Source: Cladopsammia gracilis
Lineage: Eukaryota > Cnidaria > Anthozoa > Scleractinia > Dendrophylliidae
Length of the DNA stretch: 64,000 nt
NCBI GenBank assembly: GCA_022457155.1
Contig: JAJGOT010000475.1
Location: 293,501 to 357,500 of the forward strand
Reading direction: 5' to 3'
The notes beneath the pieces were generated by a model that did not search any database, was not told the DNA's origin, and was given only the letters and a program-made list of their open reading frames with translations. A program made the translations under genes and the position numbers. Below are positions 54,701-64,000 of the stretch, one piece after another. Positions within the stretch are counted from its first letter, which is position 1. Every line of letters starts with the position of its first letter.

Positions 54701-57700
54701 GGTAAAATCAAAAGCACAATATATCACATCAAAGTTCCAAACAAAGTCATGTAACCAGTACCAAATGGGGAAAACAAAAACAAGCGCAAAGCGTTGCAAG
54801 CGCGGGAAAACATGAAACCGGTGCCAAGCGCGGGAAATCAATTAAAACATTGCAAGCGCGGGAAAACATGAAACCGGTGTCAAGCGCGGGGAATCAAGCA
54901 AAACGTTGCAAGCGCTGGAAAACGTGAGAAAGGCAAGCAACTATCCATTTTGATCTTCCTTTTGATTGGCCGAAGAAAACGCATCTTTGCTGCGATTGGT
55001 TAGAGAATGTTGCAGCAGTTTTGTGGACAAAACGAAACCAGACCGAAAAAAATTAACAATAACTTTTGTCACTCAAATACTTGCACAAAGAGAACAGTAT
55101 TCAATACACAATCATTTGATGAACTCACTTCCTGTACTCCGCCTCTTTCCCTGACCACACTGAAAAACTTGAAGAGATCCAGAGGCTGTCTCGCCACCAC
55201 TGGTACCTGACTGACCTGTGCGCCTAGAAACACAAAACACAACTCACAAATTCACTCACGTGCCTTCGTACTGTCTTACGAATTCAAAGTGTTATGTCGC
55301 TAACGGTTTTCACATCAAGGAAAGCTCAAAGTGACAATGTTCCGGTTGAAATATCGTGTTTTCATGACTATGGCCAGGAGTTTGCTTTATTTAAGCTTAC
55401 TTTATTAGTATGATTTAACATAAGGAAAAATTTTGATGCAAATATGATAATGATCCAACTGTCAAATACGCCGTTGAAAAATCGATTGCCCGTGACTTTA
55501 ATTAATCATGGCCATTGTTTATTTATTCAGTTATTTGTTCACCATGTTGGAATTTCTTTTCCCAACATTATGATGACAAAATATAATATTCTATGAGGAA
55601 CTGAAAGTTGGTCACTACTGCAGCACCATAATTCAGCTTTAAAAACAGTAAATGGACAAAGAGAGTGAAGAGCAAACTCGGCTTCTGACTTCCTCTTCAG
55701 AACGAGAATTTACAACACGTTACCATCTTGCATTTGAATCTGTGATATCAGCCATAACTTTGTGCCACATAGACTATAACATACTATGTAAGCTGCATTT
55801 TAAGGCCTCAAACAACAAAATTTCACATTAGTTTCGCTCGTCCCTTTGACTGTGTGATGTATTGCTAAGTAAAACGGTTTCAAATAAACTGGTTTTACGA
55901 AACACAACTTAACATGTGGTTTTAGGATAAAGTTCACGATTGCACTGATTAGTGGTGTACGTCAATTTCGGCAATTTGCATATTCTCGTTCAAATTAGCA
56001 ACACATTTTTCGTTATGTGAAATCAGTCTAATCAGCAGATTAACAATATTCATAAAAGTAGTTTTTTTTCAGTGGTAATTGGTCCGCAGGTTACCTTGAC
56101 TGCTCATGAACGCTTGATATTTATCAAGGAATTCCTTCCTCTCTGGTTCATCAGAAAGTTCATATAACTTGGAGAACTGAAAGAGGAAATCATGACTATT
56201 AAAATGAAAAGCCACAGGAACTGTGTTCCAGATTTTACATTGGCATTCTCGATACATAAAAGATTAAACAAGGTTGGGGTGGGGGTCTGTAATTGAAGGC
56301 TTGACCATAACTTGGGGGTTGGTTGTGCCTAAATCATACCGTCCAGAAGGATGTCGGACACCTTATTGAGGCTTATATAACGTAATGTCGACACTTAGAA
56401 TTCAATTTTCAATAAATTTTTAAGTGTAAAAAAGAAAATCTAAAATCCTCACTCAGGATTGAACCTGTGACCTCAGCTAGGCTTAGGCTAACATAGCCTA
56501 CCATACCACTGTACCACCTAGCTTCTCGGGTTGCTTAGTCCTAAATTTAACTATATAAACTGCTACCCCTAACGATAACCTCAACTGAAAGCTAAGCAGT
56601 TCCTCCGTTATGTAAGTCTCAATAAGATGTCCGACGTCCTTCTGGGGGTTGGTGGTGAGTAAGGCTCTCCTTTGCAAATGGGCAATAATTTCAATAATAT
56701 CAGGGAACAAATCCTTAGAGTAGTTCCCAGGGGTAGTTTCAGGGTGTAGTGTCTTTTGCGGCCATTTCATGGGTAATTTGTTTAGGGTACTTTCACGGGG
56801 AATCAAATAGGGCTACATTTGGGGGGAATCTCCAATGCGCATTTTGTAGTGGGGTGGGGGAGGTTCTGAGAGGCAACTTCAAGGATAATATCCTTGGGGT
56901 ACTGTTGGAGTAATTTACTGAGGGTAGTTGCCAATGATAATCCTCAACAGGCAGTTTCAGTGGTAATCTCCTTGGGATAACTTTGGGAGGTAATCTACCA
57001 GAGGAAATTTTGGGGGAAATTTATTGGGGGTAATTTGTGCAGTAATCTCCTAAGGGTAGATTTGGGCAGGCCCCAGATTCTCAAAAGGTGGATAGCGTTA
57101 TCCACCAGATAAATCACTATCCAGCGGATAGTCATTAACACCACTGGATAGTGACTTATCCGGCGGGTAGCACCTTTTGAACTACCGCGGCCTGATCTCC
57201 ATGTGGTAGTTTTGGGGGTCATCTCCTGGTGTTAGTTACAGAGGTTATCAGTTTCAGGGAAATCTGCTAGGGGTAATATTTAGGGAATAATTTCAAAGGG
57301 GTTGCTTTTTACTTTAATCTTTTTATAATATCCCAGGGCCTGGTTGTTTAAAGGGTGGACAGTTTCAGGGATAAAGTCCTTGGGAGTCTCCCTGAGAGAT
57401 TACTGGTTGCAATTTATTTGGCCATTTCAAGGTGATCTCCTCTCCATGGGAGATTTTTGGTTGAAATCTCGGGGCCAAATCATAGATAATCTCAGCAGGG
57501 CTAATTTTGGGTTGAATCTCCTAAAGGAAGTTTCATGCGTACGGTGTATCCCTGAGATACTTGTTATTTGAATCTCCTAAGGGAGGTACACTTACCTTGT
57601 CATACTGTTGCTGGTTCTGTCTTGAGGATGGAAACTGATATGATGACTGAAAAACACAAGAAGCATTAAACTTAGCTTGGCTCCAAAAAAATAGTTTCCC

Positions 57701-60700
57701 AAAGAAATCAACATAAACGTAACAGCTTACCAAAGAGATTGGATTATTAGGCAGTGAAGGATTGATTTCATCCAGGTCAATTTCTGCATCACCAAATGAA
57801 GATGTGATGGATACACCAGATGGAGAAACTCCAGGAGAAAGGCCGGAAAAAGTGGAAAGAGGCGAGGAAGGGGGAGACGGCGGTGCCTCCTCTTTAACAC
57901 CAGGCATGTCTAGTGGAGAGTCATTGAGCTGTTGTGTATCACTGTTACTACATTGAGCTGTCAAGACAACAGTAAAGCAGAGTTTACCCTTCAGTTCTTA
58001 GTCAAGTGATAAACATTAACTTCTTGTAACACAATCAGTTTCTCTGAAACTTTAACCACACATAGTACAAATTGTTTGTTTTTGTTTCTTCAAACAAGAT
58101 TTTCAAAGTTTTGCCCATATTTCACTTTTGCTCAAATTTAATTCTTTAAATCAGGAATTGAAAATGAAAACAAAGCCTTCCAAATACCAAATTAATGCAC
58201 TTTTCAAAGACTGTCAAAGTAATCAGTTTTAAGTGGATCATCACCATATGGTGACATGCCCACTTTTTCAGGTTTTAACCCTGCTTTGCTTCCGATTTGT
58301 GAAGGTTTTAAAATGTGTCACACAATTCATCATGCCATTTCAAATATGCCATAAAAATAAACAAAATTGAACCAGTTGAAAGTTATTTTTGCATTATAGA
58401 TGCTTATAAACCGATATAATGTAACTTATAGTGAAGCCCATCTTTTGTGATGAGATTTTTTGGGTAATTATGACTTTGAAGTTTCAGCCGCCATGTTGTG
58501 GTACACCAAGATGGCCGCTCCATACATTTTTACTAAAAATGTCTAATACTAGTTCGCCTAAAACTCTTGAACAAAATGATCTGGCACTTCAAAATTTGGC
58601 CCAGATATGCAGTTATAAACTGTCTACAATTCCATAAACATTTTGGAATCAAAATCTGTTTTTTAATGCTTCTGAATTTTGATATGACATGATATGACAT
58701 AAGTGCAAGCCAAGAATTGAGCTATGAAAGACGTGTGGGAACTATTCCATTAATATTGAACTTGTTTCAAATGTGTGAAACACCCTTCATACCATTAACA
58801 GCAGTTCCTTGTGGTGGTGGCTGTGAAGGTGATGATTCCACTGTACCAGGCATTGGAGCCACTGATGGAGGTGCCGAGCCTTGTGAGGGCTGTTCCTCGC
58901 CATTGTCGGATGGTAGTGATGTCTCCCCCGCTCGCATTGACTCAATCATTGCTTCTACATCCTCTGCTGTGGGTAACTCATTTAATGTTGGAGAAGGTAC
59001 ACGCCCTGAAAAGAGGTACAAATGCATTTCATTGTCTCTCATTCTATGGAATTTTTACTATGTGGACACTTGGCCCAATAACAAGCACAATCCAAGAAAG
59101 ATGTTCACCAGCCACTGCTGCAGAAGCAAGGATGAACTGGCTAGTGATACTCTGCTGTGGAACCCGAGCCATGGGTACTTCTCAGTTGGTTGCACTCCAC
59201 TCAGTTCAATTACCATTATGAAATGTACTCCACTCAGTCCAATTACTATTACTTACATGCCATTTGCATTATCATGAGATGCAAAGATGTCAGTTATCAA
59301 ACAATTGAAGGTAAAACATATTCAGAAGTATCCCACACCTGATTGCACATTCCCCATCATGGATCCTAACTGCATTGGTGACATCCCTGAAGGAGGAACA
59401 CTGTCACATCCCTTACCTAGCATCATTTCTTGTGGACTCATGTAAGGCTGCTGCCCAGGAACTTGCGCTGAGTTGGGATATCTTGCTACAGAACTGACAG
59501 CTTCAAGAACTGCTGCAGCAGCGGCAGCTGCTGGTCCACCGACACCTGACCCAGCAGTAGAGAAGTTTTTGCCTCCTACACTAGCTGACGATAGGCTGCT
59601 GCTTGACACTCCTGATCCTGGCATCTGGTTTGCTCCTATTCCAAACGGTGGAGGTAGTTTACCTGGTGAGTAGTTTGACATGCTCCCTGTAGATGTTGGG
59701 CTGTCTCTACCAAAACTTGGCATACCAACAGATGGGGATGTCCCTTCAAAAATGAATTACAGTAAAAACCCGCAAGTAAGAACCTGCATTTTCCCAAGTT
59801 AGCCTAAACAGGTTCTTACATACATGTAAATGGTAATTAGCACAAATTTAGGCTATTTAGTTTCTTAAATAGGTTCATATTATCTGAATGAAAAAAATAA
59901 CATTGTATAGCTAATAGAATTTAGTGGTATTCAGCCTATTCCTTATATAAAATCTGCATACCAAGTATTTATATAAAAATGACTTTAATAAGAAAAATTG
60001 AAGCACTGATCACAGAACCTAACATTACATACATGTACTCTTATTTGCCCAAGTGTACTGTACACATTTTTTATATGGATTTTAGAAAATAAGAACCTGT
60101 TTCAAATTTTAGGCTAAACAGGTTCTTGTATAGAGTGATAATATTATAGACAAGTGAACAGATTGGGGATTTAAAGCTTTTGTACAGTGATGTTATGTTA
60201 TTTGCAGGTGAAGCTCAAAGACTTCTGTTTCTTTCCCACGTGTCTTTATATAGCGAGCAAATGATGGCACATGTAAGTAGCGCTGGACAAGTTTATGAGC
60301 GCAGTAAAGCTTTAAGTGGCGATTTTACAGACTTGTGCAATAATTAACAATTATTGGATGAGGTTGAGCATGATAGCGATAATTATCAAGGCCAAAGTTT
60401 GTGTTATCGGCTGAGGCGGATAACACAAACTGAGGCCTTGATAATTATCACTATCATGCGAAAACCGAATCCAATAATTGTTTTATTATGCATATTCCTG
60501 AGTTGCACTTGTAAAGACAAGAGCGCGCACAAAAAAGTGATCAATGCACAGCAGTCAACTTGTAAGTAAACAACTTACGTCACTTCTGCATGCATAAAAC
60601 TATTGTCTGTAGGTATGACGCCACTTCTGCATGCATAAAACTGTTGTCTGTAGGTATGACGTAACAGAAACAGCAAGCAATAATTAGCTGCGTGCTTATA

Positions 60701-63700
60701 GCCAATCAAAATCGAGCTAGTGACACCAATGTACAATAATAATTATTGTTCAAGAGAAGAAGAGAAGGAGAGTGACAGTGACATTGTCCATTGTCAGTTT
60801 TGTCCATTGTCAGTTTTATTTTTCAACATCGCACCTTTTAATTCCTCGGCAAGCTTGTATTTTTGTTTGCTTGTTTGGTACCGCAGTGTTAATTGTTTTC
60901 AAATATAGCTGCTGTCAGGCATCTTCACGTTGGATGGTATCTCTGTTGACTATTTTTATGGGTTCAACAGGGGGTAGAGCTCTGAAAGTTGAGATGTCCA
61001 TACAAACACGAGCAAGAAATAAAGACTTCAAACTGCCAATGATTTTTTTACGGTCTGTTTGGAATTTGGTCCGCCGAATGGTGTGTAAAATTCATACATA
61101 ATTTTCCTTATATTTTCCGATCTTTGGATACAGTGAATGTGAACGATCAAATAGAGTTATTCTCAACATCATTTGAAAGATAAACATGAAAACTTGTAAA
61201 CATGACCATATTTGGAAAAACGATAACAATTTGCATGATTGCATGTTTCATGCATGACTGGCTGTGTACTCATTGTATAAACACACGCGGGAAAGGAATT
61301 TGCCAACGTTTCCTAACAAATGTGGGCAGGGCAGTGATACGAATATTCGGGCTCATTCCACACTTCGGTAGTTTTTGTAGTTGTTTTAGGCTCTCCCCAG
61401 TTTCTCCCACCTGGGTTTTCAAAATGGCCGCTCAATGAATTTGAAGCTGCATTGCGCAGATCCTTATGCCAGTACACACGTCTTACAATGCAAGAGGAAG
61501 AGTTTCCTCATTGACCTTATACAGGACCTTCACTGATAATTCACTGATAATTCAGTTGCCAATTTGTTTTTTCACTTGCCATGGCGCCCAAAATGGTCGC
61601 AGCTTGGAGTGCTGCTTTTGACACTAAATTGAAAAGTTAACTTTATCTTTTTTTCCCTAGAAAATAAGCATCAATGATATTTTCATATTCATACTTACCA
61701 TCAGCAACACTCCTCAATGGTGAACCCAGAGTAATGTTAGGAGAAGGTGTATGCCTCGAGTGAAGCGACCCAGGGAAGGGTGGGGGATTCCCTAATTGGT
61801 ATCCACCCTGGCTGCTTCCATATTTCGCCATCATTTCTGAAGACGAAACCATCCGTCCCATGGGTGGATTCCCATATGAGGCTGATGCTGTCGGCATTGT
61901 ATGCTGTTGCTGGTCAGTCATCCTTTTGGAAGCAAAGTCCTGTCCTGGTAATGAGTCGCCTCCATTATTGCTGGGGTACCTCAGGCCAGCAGAGGCCTTA
62001 AACATTTCTGCTGAGGCTGGTTTTGGAAGGATTGGCTGCGGATGGGAAGATGGGATTCTTGGCATTCCAGTAGGCGGCTGTGGGTAGGACTGCTGTTGTT
62101 GCTGTTGTTGTCTTTGCTGCTGTTGAGCCATGTAAGGCATTTGTTGTGGAAACTGAGGCTGAAATTTGATCATACATCCAAGTTACAAAGAAATGCATTA
62201 TTCTGTACATTCATTTATTTTAACCACTGTTTTAAATCTATAAAAGAAAAGGTGTGGAAGGAAAGTATCTTGTCAAGCAAGAAAATTTACTTCTAGCTCT
62301 GCTAAATTATTATTTGCACTGACAGCCAAATCCACGGCTATGTCTACTCATGTCGACCATGACAAGGAAGGGTCAAACTACAGTACTAGATAAATCAAAT
62401 CACTTGAATTGTGAGACAAAAAAATCAAAGGCTCCTATGAGCTAACTCGTGAATATGAAACAACATTCAGACCCTCCCCTCTCCAACACGTTTTGCCCCC
62501 CCCCCCCCCCCCCCACTGCGTCCAATTCCCCCTTCCTTCAACAGCATCCTTAAGGGTACGACAGGTGACCATTACCTATCACATTTGCAACCGGCAAAAT
62601 ATATGCCCAAGCCTTATGCACTTGGGGTTTCAATAAAATTTGAAGTACGCAGCGCATTTGAGTAGAGTAACCGACTGTATCAACAAGTTTTAAAAGATTT
62701 TTTCTTATATTTCTTCAACTTGGTGGGGAAAATAGTCGACTTCTCCAGGCAAAGCAGCCGATGGTTTTCGTCGGCCGTCGGTGCTTACTGAAAGCACTGT
62801 GCACTGGGCATTGGCCTTATGCGCAACCGAGCGCGAAGAAGAAAGGTAAGGTAAGGTTATCTTAGTTTATGATAATGAATCTGATACAAAGGAAACTTAA
62901 AATTAAACTGGTTTGAAAACCACAACATATATAATTATATTCTACGAGTACTACTGACTATGTGTTACATAAGTGCTATCCGACACAAAATATTAATATC
63001 TCCTTTGGATAAGCTATTCAATCTTTTCTTCTCATGCTGGCTGTAATAGATAGTGTACAGTGTACAGAAACTCCATAGAATGATTTTCGTATGACCATGT
63101 GAACACACACAAACACACAAAAATGAACTGAAAGGAAGCAATTTGATTAATTTAGCAAACAGAGGAAAACACATGCAGCTATTGGTTGGTTTAGCAAACT
63201 TCTAAAACTTATAATGATTCATGACGAGAACACAAAGGACTACCGTGATGGAGGTTTGGATACCCGGTCTTAATTAGCATAGGTTTTGGCGATTTTATTC
63301 CTTCGTTTTCTCTGCATTTAATGATGAGTTTGAGAAGCCATATCAAACAGTCAAAAGAGCATTTGATATCTTCAAAGTGAGTTAGAAAAAACTCGGCTGC
63401 TCCTCATTTTTCGTTTTTCTTTTTCACTCTTCCTTGTGTTTGATTTATTACTTGCAAACAAAGTTAATGGATGGCAAGCTAAAAAGCAGCTTTTCTCTTT
63501 GCTTGTTTTCATCCATCCAACTACTTGCGAATGAAACAAATTGTGCACATTTAGGGACACCGTTTTTCAAGGTCAGACAAAAATCGCTTTATTATAATAA
63601 TGCAACTCTCAACTTGCCATACCTGAGGATATCTGTGCTGCATCTGCTGTTGCTGAAAGCTTGAGTACTCCTGAGTAGCCTTCTGCATCTGGCTTCCCAT

Positions 63701-63937
63701 TCGCTGACCCTGAGCTGCTAGATTGGTCTGTCCCATGACTTGTCGACTGCCCATAGTCATATTCCCATAATACTGCTGTGAGTGTGGCATAGACGCAGCT
63801 TTCATGCCACCTTGCTGCTGTATCATGTAGGGTGCATATTGCTGCTGGGACGGCGCTTGCTGGGACTGCTGCTGCTGCTGCTGCTGCTGTGGGCTGCCCA
63901 TCATCATGTAAGGCGATTGCTGTTGTGGAATTACTTG
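49788..63937 (-). CDS. ARID1: ARID1 (BAF250/Osa), SWI/SNF BAF-complex subunit; 3' ten coding exons
   Basis: Nuclear DNA-binding subunit that defines the canonical BAF (SWI/SNF) chromatin remodeller. Ten coding exons in transcript order: 63937-63623, 62158-61699, 59743-59339, 59005-58793, 57957-57731, 57646-57596, 56176-56095, 55223-55129, 54649-53500, 51706-49788. All junctions are GT-AG with matching phases. Together they are 4,917 nt, one open frame of 1,638 residues ending in TGA at 49788. Order of domains: Gln/Met/Pro-rich low-complexity region (first four exons, with polyQ), acidic Ser/Pro-rich exon with AEIDLDEINPSLP, ARID domain (about visible residues 557-660), Ser/Tyr/Pro/Gln-rich region ending KKRKLTSRDLG, then the conserved C-terminal BAF250 region. 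The 5' part of the gene lies beyond 64000, so the total length is unknown. ARID1 is a single gene in most invertebrates, from which vertebrate ARID1A and ARID1B derive. Confidence 0.93.
51707..53499 (-). other. ARID1 intron before the last exon
   Basis: No exon is seen. It contains a TTGTTG microsatellite near 52760-52780 and a GGCGGCCATGTTGG motif near 53172 shared with the hairpin at 46143-46219. Otherwise AT-rich. Confidence 0.6.
53500..56176 (-). CDS. ARID1: ARID1 exons carrying the ARID DNA-binding domain
   Basis: Three exons (56176-56095, 55223-55129, 54649-53500) build the ARID. The first gives FSKLYELSDEPERKEFLDKY, the second PVVARQPLDLFKFFSVVRER plus GGVQE, the third starts VVRRKLWQDVLAALNLPTDN and reaches NQYSRYLLSFE. 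These match the ARID landmarks seen in family members (KLYE...ER..F/L..., R.PLDL..LY..V...GG, W..(V/L)...L). The rest of the 1150-nt exon is a Ser/Pro/Tyr/Gln-rich disordered region with a short Q tract, ending at the conserved TKKRKLTSRDLG. ARID1 proteins bind DNA with little sequence preference. Confidence 0.92.
54740..55010. repeat. Tandem GCGCGGGAAA block in an ARID1 intron
   Basis: Alternating copies of GCAAGCGCGGGAAAACATG, AAACCGGTGYCAAGCGCGG and AATCAA.AAAACRTTGCAAG form about two units of roughly 60 bp at 54790-54910, flanked by TTGATTGGCC and TGCGATTGG motifs. It is the densest instance of the CCAAT/GCGCGGGAAA dispersed repeat in the window. Confidence 0.65.
55224..56094 (-). other. 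ARID1 intron between the first two ARID exons
   Basis: AT-rich, with no repeat or exon that I can identify. Confidence 0.5.
56177..57595 (-). other. ARID1 intron with a TIR/tRNA-like element and degenerate short repeats
   Basis: Holds the element at 56331-56646. From about 56650 to 57560 there are many degenerate copies of short motifs such as GGGGTAATTT, AATCTCC and TTTGGGGG, giving a loose minisatellite. An inverted motif around 57085-57175 (AGGTGGATAGCGTTATCCACC..., GGATAGTG.CTTATCC) also occurs. No exon is seen. Confidence 0.55.
56331..56646 (-). mobile_element. TIR element enclosing a tRNA-like block (second copy)
   Basis: Same element as 32351-32671, with its tRNA-like block (GGATTGAACCTGTGACC... 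on the plus strand) in the reverse direction. Inverted ends start AAATCATACCGTCCAGAAGG on the left and finish ...GATGTCCGACGTCCTTCTGG on the right. Outside it, GGGGGTTGGTTGTG (left) and GGGGGTTGGTGGTG (right) look like a target-site duplication of about 13-14 bp with one mismatch. Confidence 0.75.
58250..58700 (-). repeat. Dispersed repeat in ARID1 intron, reverse copy of 24176-24605
   Basis: Shares CATACATTTTTACTAAAAAT, ATGGCCGCTCCATACA, CTTCTGAATTTTGATATGAC and GCTTCCGATTTGTGAAGG with the inverse of the copy at 24 kb. Noncoding. Confidence 0.7.
59744..61698 (-). other. ARID1 intron with a folded element and a 41-bp direct repeat
   Basis: Contains the hairpin element at 60348-60480 and, at 60577-60661, two direct copies of CACTTCTGCATGCATAAAAC followed by TGTCTGTAGGTATGAC. 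Between 59760 and 60130 the motif AGGTTCTTACATA / TAAACAGGTTCTTGTATA occurs in opposing contexts. No exon is seen. Confidence 0.55.
60348..60480. mobile_element. Folded MITE (long hairpin) in an ARID1 intron
   Basis: Arms of about 60 bp: CAATTATTGGATGAGGTTGA and GATAATTATCAAGGCC on the left, GGCCTTGATAATTATCACTA and CGAATCCAATAATTG on the right. GTTTGTGTTATC/GATAACACAAAC closes a loop of about 9 nt. Confidence 0.8.
62159..63622 (-). other. ARID1 intron
   Basis: Holds a C run at 62497-62514 and otherwise unremarkable AT-rich sequence. Phase 0 on both sides means the flanking exons join directly without a missed exon being required. Confidence 0.6.
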
Positions 63938-64000
63938 CTGTTGCAATAAATTAAATGAGACAGAAAAAATTGATATCAAATGGGCAAACCAGGATTTCCC
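63938..64000 (-). other. Start of the next upstream ARID1 intron, cut by the window edge
   Basis: The acceptor region (ttaatttattgcaacag on the minus strand) sits immediately right of 63937. The remaining ARID1 5' exons, expected to hold the Gln/Ala-rich N-terminus, lie outside the window. Confidence 0.6.

Noticed and set aside
58717..59277. 186-codon plus-strand frame
   Set aside because: It is the antisense shadow of the ARID1 exon at 58793-59005 and its flanks; the minus-strand reading has correct splice sites and phases.

Overview
The window looks like intron-rich animal nuclear DNA, most likely from a stony coral or another hexacorallian cnidarian. The reasons are GT-AG introns with consistent phases, a chromatin-remodelling ARID1 gene, several secreted FGF genes, a small PA14-plus-apple secreted protein of a kind I know from anthozoans, and a very dense load of short non-autonomous transposons, tRNA-derived SINEs and Penelope-like fragments carrying hammerhead-ribozyme motifs. 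The organism call is inference; nothing in the sequence names a species. I see no operons, no CRISPR array and no intact tRNA or rRNA gene.

Layout. (1) 1-32.3 kb is a fibroblast growth factor neighbourhood: the 3' exon of one FGF (+, 1033-1260, rest upstream of the window), a complete four-coding-exon FGF on the minus strand (13926 down to 5906), and a complete three-coding-exon FGF on the plus strand (29234-32335). In both complete genes the middle exon is exactly 104 nt with the same intron phases. (2) 8777-22259 holds a near-perfect tandem duplication of about 7.55 kb. It copies the first two coding exons of the minus-strand FGF but not its last two. The second copy lacks 1,631 bp. (3) 22.3-29.2 kb and 32.7-37.5 kb have no gene I can support; they hold tandem and inverted repeats, SINEs and ribozyme-bearing Penelope-like remnants. 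(4) 37490-44230 (+) is a six-exon gene for a secreted 287-residue PA14 + apple/PAN-like protein, including a 25-nt micro-exon. (5) 44.2-49.8 kb is transposon-rich intergenic DNA. (6) 49788 to beyond the right edge (-) is ARID1 (BAF250/Osa), the DNA-binding subunit of the BAF SWI/SNF remodeller. Ten consecutive coding exons are visible, 4,917 nt in one continuous frame (1,638 residues plus stop). The 5' exons lie to the right of the window.

How the parts relate. The FGFs and the PA14/apple protein are predicted secreted, and ARID1 is nuclear; I infer no shared pathway beyond the local FGF expansion. The most interesting structure is the duplicated FGF 5' module. By splice phase, the upstream copy could serve as an alternative promoter and signal-peptide cassette that splices past the first copy to the shared 3' exons. 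The next most interesting are three hammerhead-like motifs (two good, one degenerate beside a recognisable Penelope-like C-terminus), and a family of terminal-inverted-repeat elements that enclose tRNA-like Pol III promoter boxes. One of these elements sits 16 bp after an FGF stop codon. The alternative explanation for the duplication is an assembly error from unresolved haplotypes, which is common in highly heterozygous coral genomes.
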